A stretch of DNA of 64,000 nt, taken from contig NC_052507.1 in NCBI RefSeq assembly GCF_014356525.2, forward strand, positions 60,612,053 to 60,676,052. Direction: 5' to 3'. This document shows, in pieces, positions 11,053 through 21,545 of this stretch (positions are counted from its first letter, which is position 1; each line of letters begins with the position of its first letter). The notes under the pieces were generated by a model, which made no database searches, was not told the origin of the DNA, and worked only from the letters and a program-made list of their open reading frames with translations. This DNA comes from Nilaparvata lugens. Lineage: Eukaryota > Arthropoda > Insecta > Hemiptera > Delphacidae. The translations under genes and the position numbers were made by a program.

Positions 11053-11300
11053 GTTTATTTATTTATTTATTCTTATGGCTTTTATCGGCAGAGAGATCCT
11101 TTCGGATGTTCTTCCTTGCCCTATTACCCAATGTCATTTCCTATCAACACTCAAGTTTATAGGTTATATTTGGGTTCTTCATGTTTTCTCACTAAAAATT
11201 TGCACTTTCACTTCCTGAGTTTCTATTTTGTAAAGTTTAAAATCAAGAAAACTATTTTCAAACACAAAATACAGACGTGAAAAGACCTAATTCAAGGAAA
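11053..11300 (-). mobile_element. Probable minus-strand retrotransposon 3' tail
   Basis: TTTATTTATTTATTC at 11057-11071 is the reverse complement of an (AAATA)n tail, followed by TTATGGCTTTTATCGGCAGAGAGATCC. CTTCCTTGCCCTATTACC at 11113-11130 matches the start of the element at 11551, so a fragment of that repeat may be nested here. Confidence 0.4.
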
Positions 11301-11550
11301 TATTTATTCATTCATACAATAACATAATTATTATCATATTATCATTGCGATTTCTATGAAGATAATATATTCAGCCCAAAACTGTTCTTCCTACGAATTC
11401 TGATAAGTAATAACATGTTCCAGAATATACGTCACGTCTTTACTTCCAAGAAATTAAGTCCAATCTAATCATGCTGCATTATTTCTGTATTTTGTGTAGT
11501 ATCCACCTGTCACTCATCTCAATAACCTCATTGAAAATACTCGTTTTTAC

Positions 11551-11679
11551 TTTCCTTGCCCTATTACCATAGGTAAGGAAAGTATTGCTTTCCGAAAAAA
11601 TTTAAGGTACCCCAATTTGTAAATTTCTATACGTTTCAAGGTCCCCTGAGTCCAAAAAACTGGTTTTTGGGTATTGGTC

Positions 11680-11727
<48 letters not shown>

Positions 11728-12355
11728 AGTGTATGTGCGTCTGTGTACACGATATCTCATCTTCCAATTAACGGAATGACTTGAAATTTGGAACTTAAGG
11801 TCCTTTCACTATAAGGATCCGACACGAACAATTTCGATCAAATTCAATTCAAGATGGCGGCTAAAATGGCAAAAATGTTGTCAAAAACAGGGTTTTTCGT
11901 GATTTTCTCGGAAACGGCTCCAACGATTTTGATCAAATTCATACCTAAAATAGTCATTGATAAGCTCTATCAACTGCCACAAGTCCCATATCTGTAAAAA
12001 TTTCAGGAGGTTCGCCCCATCAATGCAGATACATTCCCAATTATCAGGCTTCAGATACAATTGAAACGAAAAAAAATCAAGTGGAGTAGATTGAGCATGA
12101 AAATCTCTACAATTAATGTTCAGTAACATTTTCACCTAAAATTGAGAATAAGCTTTAAATTCGAGAAAATGTGATTATTCAATTGCAAATTATTGTTGAT
12201 TCTATTAAATCATTCACTATGAAGAGATAGCAGACCTCATGTGTGTCTCCAGCGTTATTGCCCTGTCACCAGCTGGCTCAAATCTTTGAATAGTAGACTT
12301 GAGATGCGCGGGAACACTAGCGTCAGGTGATCAATTTTCATAACGGCAAGGAAAG
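11551..12355. mobile_element. ~0.8-kb interspersed repeat with complementary TTTCCTTGCC ends
   Basis: The segment begins TTTCCTTGCC (11551-11560) and finishes GGCAAGGAAA (12343-12352), forming 10-bp complementary ends. It contains a (GT)n microsatellite at 11683-11724 and text such as AGATGGCGGCTAAAATGGC with no coding potential. I recall near-identical sequence as a high-copy repeat in planthopper genomes; that is unverified. Near the left end, GGTAAGGAAAGTATTGCTTTCC folds back on itself. Superfamily is unknown; no clear target duplication was identified. Confidence 0.6.
11683..11724. repeat. (GT)n microsatellite
   Basis: About twenty GT dinucleotides with one TA interruption near each edge, inside the 0.8-kb repeat, followed by degenerate GTATGAGTGTATGTGCGTCTGTG. 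Confidence 0.95.
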
Positions 12356-12663
12356 TTGTGTGAGTGCGCCACACCAGATTTTTGATTCTATATTGATCCC
12401 GCTTGTTGGCAATTGAGAATTCAGTCCATACAAGACCTCAGTATTTAAACTGTACTATAGTCCATTGTACATTTAATTTCCATCTAGTATTCAGTTTACA
12501 CAGGTCTCTTCAGTATTCTATTATGAGATTTACTATGAACTGTCAGTAATCCTCATAATTAGAAATACAAAATCATATATCAAATTACAATAAAAATATT
12601 ATAAAAATTACAATATATAACAATTCTCAGGCATGTGAATGTGAATTCACCTCTTTTCTGTAT

Positions 12664-12910
12664 AGGGCTACTTGTAATAAAAATAAAAAGAAAAATAAAA
12701 ATCTCAGTACCCTTTTTGAATTATTCAATCACAACATGTTTCAACATTGAAACCATTTTCAAGTGAAAAAACTATAGAAATGAACTATAGATTATGAGAT
12801 TTTTATTAAGTGAGTGGATTTTTCACTTGAAAATGGCATCAATGTTGAAACATGTTGTGATTAAATAATTCAAAAAGGGTACTGAGATTTTTTTTCTTTC
12901 TATTTTTGAA
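12664..12910. mobile_element. Foldback element, GTACCC family, copy 1
   Basis: Long arms at 12684-12770 and 12819-12906 are inverted: ATCTCAGTACCCTTTTTGAATTATTCAATCACAACATGTTTCAACATTG...TTTTCAAGTGAAAAA and its complement. The left flank TAGGGCTACTTG recurs inverted at 53068 (CAAGTAGCCCTA), tying it to the element at 52964-53079. Confidence 0.8.
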
Positions 12911-13081
12911 TGTGAATGTAACCATAATATTATGTACTCGAGCAATATATTAATTTAGCCTTTATGACCAGAACACCCTCCTAATTCATCTATTTTCATG
13001 TAACAATTAAGATAAAACTATCAAAAGCCGACTCTAGAACCGACTTCCTCAATTTCTTGTATCTCACATCTTGAGAGCTGG

Positions 13082-13300
13082 TTGGAAATGTCTGGTCAGT
13101 TAAGTGTGGCTCCTTATAGGCGCAGCCATCTGTTTTGGGAACGGGTGTCTTTCAAAATAGAAATCGTGGTCTGTTTTATATCTGGAAACACACTTCAAGG
13201 TTTTTTTGTCTTTTTGCACTCTCAACTGTGGTCTAGTTGGTGCAGTTGGCTTAGGAATTTGTTGAGTTGTCGTGGATTGTGGATTCGTATATTTTTGTGA
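13082..13300 (+). other. Possible degenerate tRNA-like SINE head
   Basis: TGGTCTAGTTGG at 13229-13240 matches the tRNA A-box consensus exactly. A weak B-box-like GTGGATTCG follows about 50 bp later. No matching stems or tail were found, so this is tentative. Confidence 0.2.
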
Positions 13301-14550
13301 ATTACAAAGTAATCTACATAATGCATAATTATCTTGTAGCTTACTGTCGAGTTGATTGATTCATGTTACAAAGTTTATCTAGTTGATCAGTCTTATTTCA
13401 ACAACCATCCTATCCAGCTTTGTCTAGGAATATTATTCGAAGCTGTTTCATTCTGACAATTGACAAGGAAATACAGCTTTTATAACATTATTTATATTCT
13501 TCTAGTTGCATCAAATCACTCAGCTGATGTTATGGTAACTCTTACCAATCCAAAATAACTATCTTGAAGCATTTTACTTGGCTTTTACATCTTCCTCCAC
13601 TTACATGACTATTGTTTCGAAGCATGCTCCAGGTTGCAGGCTCGAACTAATTCATAGATTGTAATGAACATGAATCGACGTAGAAGCGACAACCAATCTA
13701 CCAAAATTATATCATTTCCTATACCAATCATACTATACTATGGAATACTGGTCTCCTATTGGTTAGTTTCTAACTGTTTCGTCAACAAAATGGTGTCTTT
13801 GGCACGCATCAGCCAAACACGGTATTTTTCAAAGAGGATGGCTCTAGATAGCTTGTTCCTAGAAACTGGATATTTTTTGTGGACGAATGTCATTTTTGCT
13901 TGAGCATGGTGATTTTGATGAGATGATCATACCTACCAGCGGGATTTAAATCAACGAGCAGGTAGCGCTAGCATACTGTAGTGTCCAACGTCGTCATTTT
14001 GATGGAATGAGTTCAATTCAATGGTTTTTTGCATGTGCTCAAAATAGGAATTGTCTACAGTCGTAATATAGCTCAACAAATAAATATTTTTTATTATGAG
14101 ATTAACATCACTGAATCACAACAGAACAGAACAATACAACACAATCCATTTTTGGGGCAAACTGAAAAACCAACAACAGTTCATGTTTTCTACATTAACG
14201 ACATTTGAAAATCTATAATTTAAAAACGTTTTCCATCAATAGAATTGATATCTCTTGAAAATATATTACAAAAGTTCTATGCATCTCAAGCTCAGTCACT
14301 GTACAAGCTCTTGTGAATTCAGTTATCATGGATGAAAATCAACTAGAGTGCAACATTTTCAACGGTAGTCAACTAGTCATCATCAATTAGAAACACGAAC
14401 GATTAAAATCAAACCGACACAACTCGTTGCCAATCGATTTTTATTTTCGAATCAGCTCGCTAGGCGACTATGTAGTTCGATGCACTTTCTCTGCCATCAT
14501 AAAAAGGCTGATAAAAGTGGTTCTTATAGATCGGAAATGTGCAATTATCG
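13301..14550. other. Non-coding stretch, no gene seen
   Basis: Short openings (for example 13664-13903, 14427-14633) lack recognisable motifs and are compatible with chance. No terminal repeat was identified. Confidence 0.4.
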
Positions 14551-14554
14551 CGGG

Positions 14555-14650
14555 GACCGGCCGGCCGGTCACTTACAACTGTCAGCATTCCTTGCAGAAT
14601 ACCATCATTGCACCCCATTCAACCAGGTGCTGACAGATCGAAGTGAAGCA
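14555..14650. mobile_element. Foldback MITE, TGTCAGCATT family, copy 2, beside a 16-bp GC palindrome
   Basis: ACTTACAACTGTCAGCATTCCTTG and GGTGCTGACAGATCGAAGTGAAG are the arms. Immediately left, 14555-14570 is the perfect palindrome GACCGGCCGGCCGGTC, striking in AT-rich DNA. Confidence 0.6.
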
Positions 14651-15530
14651 GGCCGACTGTGCAACTGAAGGGAAAGTTGTTGATATTGCGGCCAGTCTCT
14701 CCAGATGGCCACATTTTTACTTGCAATTGTTTTTTTGTGACTGAAAATGAAAGGGGCATCGGAAGAAATGGGATAGGCCTTTTACTTTGGTTGATTGACG
14801 AATGTTATTTGCAATAATACTGCAAGCATCCACAAGACATTAACCAATCACCTTTCTAATATTCTACATAACATTATGGACAACAAATAGAATTTACACT
14901 ATGAAAACAGACATTGTGGAACTTCTCCATATTGAGTTGAATTCAAAACTATATTGTTAGTTCCACTGACTTGTGAAACTGACAAAATCACTTTTATTCC
15001 ACCTTAAGAACAAATATTGAAAGAGCTTGGGAGTAGTCATGTCCAGACTTATCATGAACACTTATATTCTCGATAGACTGTCAAATTATATTATATTTCC
15101 GTGTTTCTTTTCAACCAAATTGAACCTTCCCTGTCAATTTGTATAATTATTTATCCATTATGTTGATATCTATTATTTTTATTTCATAAGTTTTGAAGCA
15201 ACTTGCTCATCAATCAATATGTTTCATCAATTATTGATGATTATTGTTCAGATCTTGGATTATTAGATAAAATATTGATATGAATTTTATATTATTCGTC
15301 CTGTCTTCATAATAAGATAGACCTCAATTAGTTTATCCTTAGATTGTGTCCCAATAAGACACAACTTCATTAGAAGGTTCTCAGATTCAATATTGCAGTC
15401 TTCTTATACAGTTCATTTTGAGGTTACCTGGCTCTTCGACCAATAAATTTCATTATCTATGGATACAGTAGATACTACCAGAGATGATAGAAATAATCAA
15501 AAATATTTAATAACCAAAAGTTTTTCAACC
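14651..15530. other. Non-coding stretch, no gene seen
   Basis: AT-rich sequence with no repeat or splice pair recognised. Confidence 0.4.
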
Positions 15531-15536
15531 AGATCA

Positions 15537-15690
15537 CTCCCGTGTTATCGGATGGGCACGTTAAACTGTCGGTCCCGGCTGAAGTATGACAGTCGTAAGG
15601 CCCATTGACGGTTTAAATTATATATTCAGGCGGTGGGACCTTCCCGCAAGGGACTCCCCACCAACAAAAGCCATACGAATTTACTTCTAC
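15537..15690 (+). mobile_element. RTE-like non-LTR 3' end, variant 1
   Basis: CACTCCCGTGTTATCGGATGGGCACGTTAAACTGTCGGTCCCGGCTG is followed by GTCGTAAGGCCCATTGACGG and a hairpin GGTGGGACCTTCCCGCAAGGGACTCCCCACC. The same head is found at 30073. From memory this block is the 3' end of RTE-type elements in arthropods; the clade is inference. Confidence 0.55.
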
Positions 15691-16238
15691 TTTATCGAAA
15701 ATATTAGTAGAAAATTGATAATAGAAAACTACCAGAGATAATAATAGTAATATTTCCTAATTGTATGTTACCATAGGTTTATGAAATATGTAAGTTTGAA
15801 TTGACTAGTAATTCTTTTTCACATCAGCATTCTAGACTCCTGAGTGCTGATCCTATTTCTTGAAGATTCTTCTCCAGTCAATCCGCATACTTTCTATTTA
15901 TATTTATCTTTCTCACTAGCAAGTCTTTGAATTTGATACTGAGGCATTACCCTTCTATGAAAGAATAGTTTTATATACCCAATTATAAACTTTTTATATG
16001 AAATAGTTTCGTTAGGAGTAATAAAGTATGAGTTTCTTATATTATTTGTTTCTGGAATATTTCTGAGCTTGGATACGGTGAAGTAAGATATCCCATGTCA
16101 TCAATTCAGTTTAAATATTTCAAATTATTTGATGAGTATCAATTGGAATGATTCAAATTCCAAATTAAAATTTGAAATAGGTGAGAATAATCTCGAATAT
16201 AGGATAATCTCAAATGAAATAGGTCACTCAATTAATCA

Positions 16239-16512
16239 TAAAAAAATACTATAATCATAATACAATTACAACATTGGAGGAAAAACTAGGCTGAGCCTGT
16301 ACTATTTCTCTCCAAAAATTTTGATAAAATGTTAATTTTGTCCAAAAGATAAGATTATGTAATCACACACTGCTTCGTCACTTGATTTTCGGCCCAGGAA
16401 TGATTTGAAATTTTGAATTTTGAAGGTTGATTTTATACTCTAAATGAATCACAGAATGTATCACAATAAATTAAAAACTTTGAAAATATTGCACTCATTA
16501 AAAAAATTTAAT
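16239..16512 (-). mobile_element. Non-LTR retrotransposon 3' end, family A copy 2
   Basis: Reverse complement of 984-1285 over about 270 bp, including the GGAG...GGCTCAGCC...CTCC hairpin near 16277-16314. The (AATA) tail has decayed to a short A/T run at the low-coordinate end. Confidence 0.7.
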
Positions 16513-16925
16513 AAAAAATCTATGTTCAAATTTATATTTGAATAATTCTTATTCAACCAAATGCAAACGTTCAATCAATACATGAATAGAAAATATTTGA
16601 ATAAATGTATGACTTTCAATAACAGTGATACACTTGAGGCTCGTACAATAAAAATAAGGCTCCAAGAATAGATCATAAAAATGAATCTTGACGAATGCAA
16701 TGAGAGTAAATGATAAATTGTTGAGGAAAAGTGATGATGAATAACAACGAGAATGGATGATGAATAAATGATGTGGAATGAAAAATGATGGAGATAATGA
16801 GGTGATAGATGGAATAGACATCTAAGCACTTGGAGAGACTACTCAGTACTCACAGTACATTAGTTATGCGTTTTTTCTAGCATCCACATTACTAATAGCA
16901 CCAGCCCCTCTATGGACTCTCTTGG

Positions 16926-17130
16926 ACTCACTTCTAATTGACAGCATTGAAGAAATGGGAAGCATTGGTCTTATACTCATGGGGAATGCTGTCTGTTCAA
17001 AGTTAATCTCACTGTAATAGCACTAGTCTCTCTATAGTGGTATTCACTTTAAACTGTCATCATTCTATGAATGGGAATCATCTATGTTATAATATGAGGG
17101 TTGATGACAGTAGAAAGTGAGTCTCATCCT
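16926..17130. mobile_element. Two adjacent TGTCAGCATT-family foldback MITEs (copies 3 and 4)
   Basis: Copy 3 spans about 16926-17016 (CACTTCTAATTGACAGCATTG...GAATGCTGTCTGTTCAAAGTTAATCTCACTGTAA). Copy 4 spans about 17033-17128 (CTATAGTGGTATTCACTTTAAACTGTCATCATT...GATGACAGTAGAAAGTGAGTCTC). Only about 16 bp separate them. Confidence 0.65.
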
Positions 17131-17324
17131 ATGCTCTTCAATAATCGTCCATTTGCGAATTGTTACTGCATTTCCGATGCGGCTCTTGAGCTTTCCTCTT
17201 TAGAAACCAGACTTGAAAACTCAGGCTTTCCCGCTTTTCACACAGAAGCACCGAGTTTTCCTCGTTGTAGATTGTCGTCTCGGTCATTTCGACAATCATT
17301 TTCCTACCTCTCAATATTGTTTAC

Positions 17325-17421
17325 CCACATTTCTTCTTATGCCTATTCTTCTTCTACTCAGTTTTTTCCACCTATTTTTTTCACTTCCTAATTTTTCTTC
17401 TTCTCCTCGTCCTTTTACTTT

Positions 17422-17457
<36 letters not shown>

Positions 17458-18155
17458 TTCTCTTCTTCTTCTTCTTCTTCTTTTTCTTCTTCTTCTTCTT
17501 CTCTTCTTCTTCTTCTTCTCTTCTTCTTCTTCTTCTTCTTTTTCTTCTTCTCCTCGTCCTTTTACTTTCTCTTCTTCTTCTTCTTAATCTTCTTCTTCTT
17601 CGTCCACTCAGTTTTTTCCATTTATTTTTTTTCACTTCCTAATTTTTCTTCTTCTCCTCGTTCTTTTACTTTCTCTTATTCTTCTTCTTCTTCTTCTTCT
17701 CCTTCTCCTTCTTCCCCTTTTTCTGCTTATTCTTCTTCATCTTGTTCTTCTTCTTTTTCTTCTCCCTCTTCCTCCTCCTGTTCCACCTCCTCCTCGTCTT
17801 TCTCCTCATCCTCCTCCTTCTCCTCATCCTCCTCCTCCTCCTCCTCCTCCTCCTCTTCCTCCTCCTCCTCCTTCTCCTCCTTTCTCTTCTTTTTCTTCTT
17901 CTCATTCTTCATCTGCTTCTTTTTATTATTCTTCATCTTCTTCTTGTTCTTCGTCTTCTTCTTTTTCTTCTCCCTCTTCCTCCTCCTGTTCCACCTCCTC
18001 CTCCTCCTCATACTCCTACTCCTCCTCGTCCTCCTTCTCCTCATACTCCTCCTCCTCATCATCCTCCTCCTTCTCCTCCATTCTCTTCTTTTTCTTTTTC
18101 TCATTCTTGATCTACTTCTTACTATTATTCTCATTTTTCTTCTTCTTCTTCTTCC
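17325..18155. repeat. 0.8-kb polypyrimidine tract, (TTC)n / (TCC)n
   Basis: The + strand is nearly all C and T, with long TTC runs (17415-17590) and TCC/CTC runs (17765-17895, 17980-18085). It has internal higher-order duplication. A CTCAGTTTTTTCCA...CTTTTACTTTCTC block at 17357-17430 recurs at 17607-17680 (period about 250). A block from TTCTCCCTCTTCCTCCTCCTG (17758) recurs near 17969 (period about 210). Long frames on both strands are low-complexity by-products. Confidence 0.95.
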
Positions 18156-18414
18156 GCACTCCGATCGGGAAAAACGGAAAATATGGAAAGATAATGGAGG
18201 CTGAAATGGAGCGAACGGACAATGATTGTTGCTCGCATATTTTACAGACGTTGAATAACTGACTGACTGCTTCTTGTTTCTTTTGTTGCAAAATACATTA
18301 GTGGTCTTCCGTAAAAATCGTCGGGTTTTCTTCACAAAAATGGAATACCGTTCACAGTAATCGGCGTTCATCCAAGTTTGCCAGCAATCGTACGTGTACC
18401 AGAATGGAAAAATC

Positions 18415-18514
18415 TATCGTAAGATTCACTTCAAACGGTCAGCATTGTTTAGATGGGAAGTATTGAAGCTATATGTAGAGAATGCTGACAGTGAAAGAGT
18501 GAATTTGACGATAG
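18415..18514. mobile_element. Foldback MITE, TGTCAGCATT family, copy 5
   Basis: TATCGTAAGATTCACTTCAAACGGTCAGCATTG pairs with AATGCTGACAGTGAAAGAGTGAATTTGACGATA. The ends match outward to the TATCGT/ACGATA level. Confidence 0.7.
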
Positions 18515-18769
18515 CAAGATGATGTTTTCTGTCGCTCACCAAGAACATAAAGTGGAATTTTACTGTTGGAAGGTCACTGATATGTGTAGGGATGTGTGGG
18601 TTTGTATGGCACCACGTGTATACATCACTACGACTTATGACTAAACAGTCAAGATGGAGATCTCAAGTCAACAGAGCTGGAAAGATGTTCAAGTGCTCTC
18701 TTGAGCATTGGTTTTTGTTTAACATGTGGGATTCTAATTTAATGTGAATTTTCGTCTCCCAATCATTGT

Positions 18770-18850
18770 ATTTGGTTTTTGCGTGTATTATGAATGAATA
18801 TTGGGGCACCGAGCTTCGCTCGTTATTTTTATTCATTAATAAACAGAACA
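18770..18850 (+). other. Hairpin CGAGCTTCGCTCG within AT-rich DNA, possible repeat 3' end
   Basis: GGCACCGAGCTTCGCTCGTTATTTTTATT carries a short perfect hairpin. I recall this string as a dispersed repeat terminus in hemipteran DNA; no second copy is present here to confirm it. Confidence 0.3.
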
Positions 18851-18895
18851 CAATTCTCTAAAATGATCGTGTTCATATTTCACAGTTGGCTATAT

Positions 18896-19094
18896 GCATA
18901 GCCACCTCTAATACAAGGACCCGGCCTACGATATTGCAACGTCGCAGCGCAGGCCTAGAATCTAATACATGATTGGTGAAAAAGATCAGCTGGTATTTTT
19001 TAAATCTTTTTCACCAATCATGTATTAGATTCTAGGCCTACGCTGCGACGTTGCAATATCGTAGGCCGGGGCCTTGTATTAGAGGTGGCTATGC
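18896..19094. mobile_element. 199-bp near-perfect palindromic foldback
   Basis: Left arm 18896-18986 and right arm 19004-19094 are 91 nt each and complementary at 89 positions, separated by a 17-nt loop (CAGCTGGTATTTTTTAA). Both outer edges are bordered by TATAT, a possible target duplication. The two arm mismatches suggest a recent or gene-converted structure. Confidence 0.9.
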
Positions 19095-19557
19095 TATATG
19101 TCATCTTATGAATTTTGGGGATGCGATATTTTGATTTTTCACATACACTCGCTCACCTACTCTCTTACTATCCACAGCTGTTCCAGCCAATGATTAATTA
19201 TCCTTTTTATGTCCTTCAGGGAGTTTTCCCAGGGATGAGACCTAGTGCAATCGAATTTTGATATCATAAACCTACTATATTCAAAATTTCGTGAATATCG
19301 TTAGAGCCGTATTCGAGATCCGTTGAACATAAATAACCATATAAACAGATAACCAGATATAAAAATATAAACAGATACACAGAAATTGCTCGCTGATAGG
19401 ATATAGATAAATACAGTATTTGCGAAAACTGTAGTGAATATTTTGACAGATATTGGAAGAAGTGAATATTCTCCCACGATATTCATATCACTTACATGAC
19501 CTTTTCAAATATTCATAGAATCAGTCATTCATTCTAAACTCCCATTACTGAACTCAG

Positions 19558-19690
19558 TTATTAGTCCAGTCACTATATACATTGGTGCTTGCAATATATT
19601 GTGATTCTGATTTTTTAATATAATTATTTGGATATTATATTGCAAGCACACCCCCTTTTTGATGTCTATATTGACTGGACTATAACGAGT
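19558..19690. mobile_element. ~125-bp foldback element
   Basis: TTAGTCCAGTCA, CTATATACATTGGTG and GCTTGCAATATA are mirrored by TATATTGCAAGCAC, ATGTCTATAT and TGACTGGACTATAA. A further inverted TGATGTCTATATT / AATATAGACATCA pair extends to about 19730. Confidence 0.6.
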
Positions 19691-20882
19691 TAAATTTGAA
19701 TTGATATAATGGAATATAGACATCAATGATAATAGTATATTATGCAGAGATTTTCTTAGCAATCTTGCCTTGATAATTGAAATTATTCATCATTATGATT
19801 TTTGTTTATAGTGTTCTTATACTTTATCTGACATCTGCTGTTTCTCTGATACTACTATGATATTATTTTCAATCTTTGGTGAGTGTTCCCACACTCTGTT
19901 TCGTTGCAAAGCTGTAGGATTCTTCATGAACTGTCTCCACTTACATGCTCTCTGCTCTCTGCAATTCTTGATCTGATTTCTCATCATTTGTAAACTGGTC
20001 TTCTACACTTGTTTTCCCTACTGCAAGTTCAATCCCAAACTGGAAACTTGTTGGACTAAGCTCAAGTTGTATTCATGAAAAATAAATAATAAAAGTACAT
20101 TTTCAAATACATAACTGATAAAAATGAAGGCACAATAAAGAAGAACAATGCGTTGGCGTTAATAGAAGTTATTTATAATCATGATAATTCATGAAAATAG
20201 AAAATAGCTTTGCCAAAACGCTCATAAAATAATAAGAAGTGCCATTATCATAGAAAGAGCGTACTTTTTAAAAATTGAAAGTATTAGCCTACTATAATTA
20301 TTTGAATCACTTCCAGAACTACCACAGTTTATGTTCTGTATTTTCTTAATGATCAAGTTCAATTGTTTCGATAGAAATTTGTTTCTACGTCCAAACATCT
20401 AGTGTTATGGGGATGAATATGAGGAATTTTCACAGCCTTTAGTGAGATAAGCATTGATTGAAGAAATATTGTAATCATCTATAAGAAATGCTGAAAGATT
20501 CAAGTATATTAATAGTGGTCTGGAGCGTAATAACTCCAGTCTACTATCCATACCATAGACGATTAATGAAAGTTTAAACCTAGACCCTGCTTAGACCAAT
20601 CATGAAAGATTCCTCTATCTTTTCTCTATGCTAATACACAGTTATTGTAACTATGAGTCCAGTTACTCGTATTTTACATCTTGTACATCTTGTATTTCTT
20701 CGTTTTATCCCCTACTCTATAACCTATGCAGAAGTCATATAGACGTATGTAAGAATTACAGGTGAAAACCAGAACATTGTTGGTATAAATAGGATAGAAA
20801 TACCGTTGAATGAATACAGAACTTCAAGCAAGGTGTGAGCGTGTAAACATAGATATAAAGACGTATACAAGGTAGTAATACC

Positions 20883-21545
20883 GAGTGTTTCAAAAAGAAT
20901 GGCACAATTTTAAAGAGTTATATTTATTTAAAACATGGTGATCACAAACCAATTTTACATCAAATTACTCACAGAAGTATCAAGTTTATGATGATGTATT
21001 ATGAGTGTTCTATGAGCTCTCCTTTTGAGGCTCGGACGACATCTAGACGGTAGCCAAATTCATTCCAGACTGTTCGCAAGATGTCTCGGACTGTAGCTAC
21101 TGTCTCGGACTGTAGCTACTGTCTCGGACTGTAGCTACTGTCTCGGACTGTAGCTACTGTATCGGACTGTAGCTACTGTCTCGGATTGTAGCTACTGCAT
21201 CAGTTACCCTGGTTCTTAGCTTCTCAATATCAAGTGCTAAGGGTAAGCACATGAACACGATCTTGAACGAATCCCAAAAAAAGTGTTGTCAGGGGACCGT
21301 GGAGGCCAGGAATGCAAAGCCAAGTCCTGCCGTCCTATGTGCCCTATCCAACGTTGAGGCAAGTTGGTGTTGAGGAAATGGCGTACATCATTGTGCCATC
21401 AATATAAGGCCACATAGAACACTCATAATACATCATCAATAACTTGATACTTCTGTGAGTAATTTGATGTAGAATTAGTTTGTGTGCACCATTTTTCAAA
21501 ATAAATATAACTGTTTAAAATTGAGTCATTCTTTTTGAAACACTA
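20883..21545 (-). pseudogene. Internally deleted IS630/Tc1-mariner-like DNA transposon with transposase C-terminal relic
   Basis: Ends GTGTTTCAAAAAGAATG and CATTCTTTTTGAAACAC are perfect inverted repeats, with sub-terminal arms of about 140 bp. On the - strand the interior reads NLPQRWIG, WPPRSPD and FWDSFKIVFMCLPLALDIE, then LRTRVTDAVATV and VWNEFGYRLDVVRASKGELIEHS before a stop. This is the end of the catalytic domain and the C terminus of an insect DDE transposase family. There is a frameshift just after SPD (near 21270), and the N-terminal two thirds is missing. It is nested at the centre of the 2-kb inverted repeat, with its own ends continuing the arms. Confidence 0.8.
21082..21195. repeat. 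19-bp minisatellite, six units
   Basis: TGTCTCGGACTGTAGCTAC repeats with starts at 21082, 21101, 21120, 21139, 21158 and 21177. The fifth has A for C, and the sixth has T for C. Its complement encodes the VATVRD segment of the transposase once; the 19-bp period cannot keep frame, so expansion followed loss of function. Confidence 0.95.

Noticed and set aside
11547..11750. Minus-strand frame with a His-Thr repeat
   Set aside because: It is the translated (GT)n microsatellite within an interspersed repeat.
17727..18371. Long minus-strand frame (214 codons) rich in Arg, Lys and Glu
   Set aside because: It is translated (GAA/GAG/AGG)n simple sequence from the polypyrimidine tract. Overlapping frames on both strands are equally open, so no protein is indicated.
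21082..21195. CRISPR-like array
   Set aside because: Units are contiguous with no spacers and arise from transposase coding DNA. No cas genes exist; the DNA is eukaryotic.
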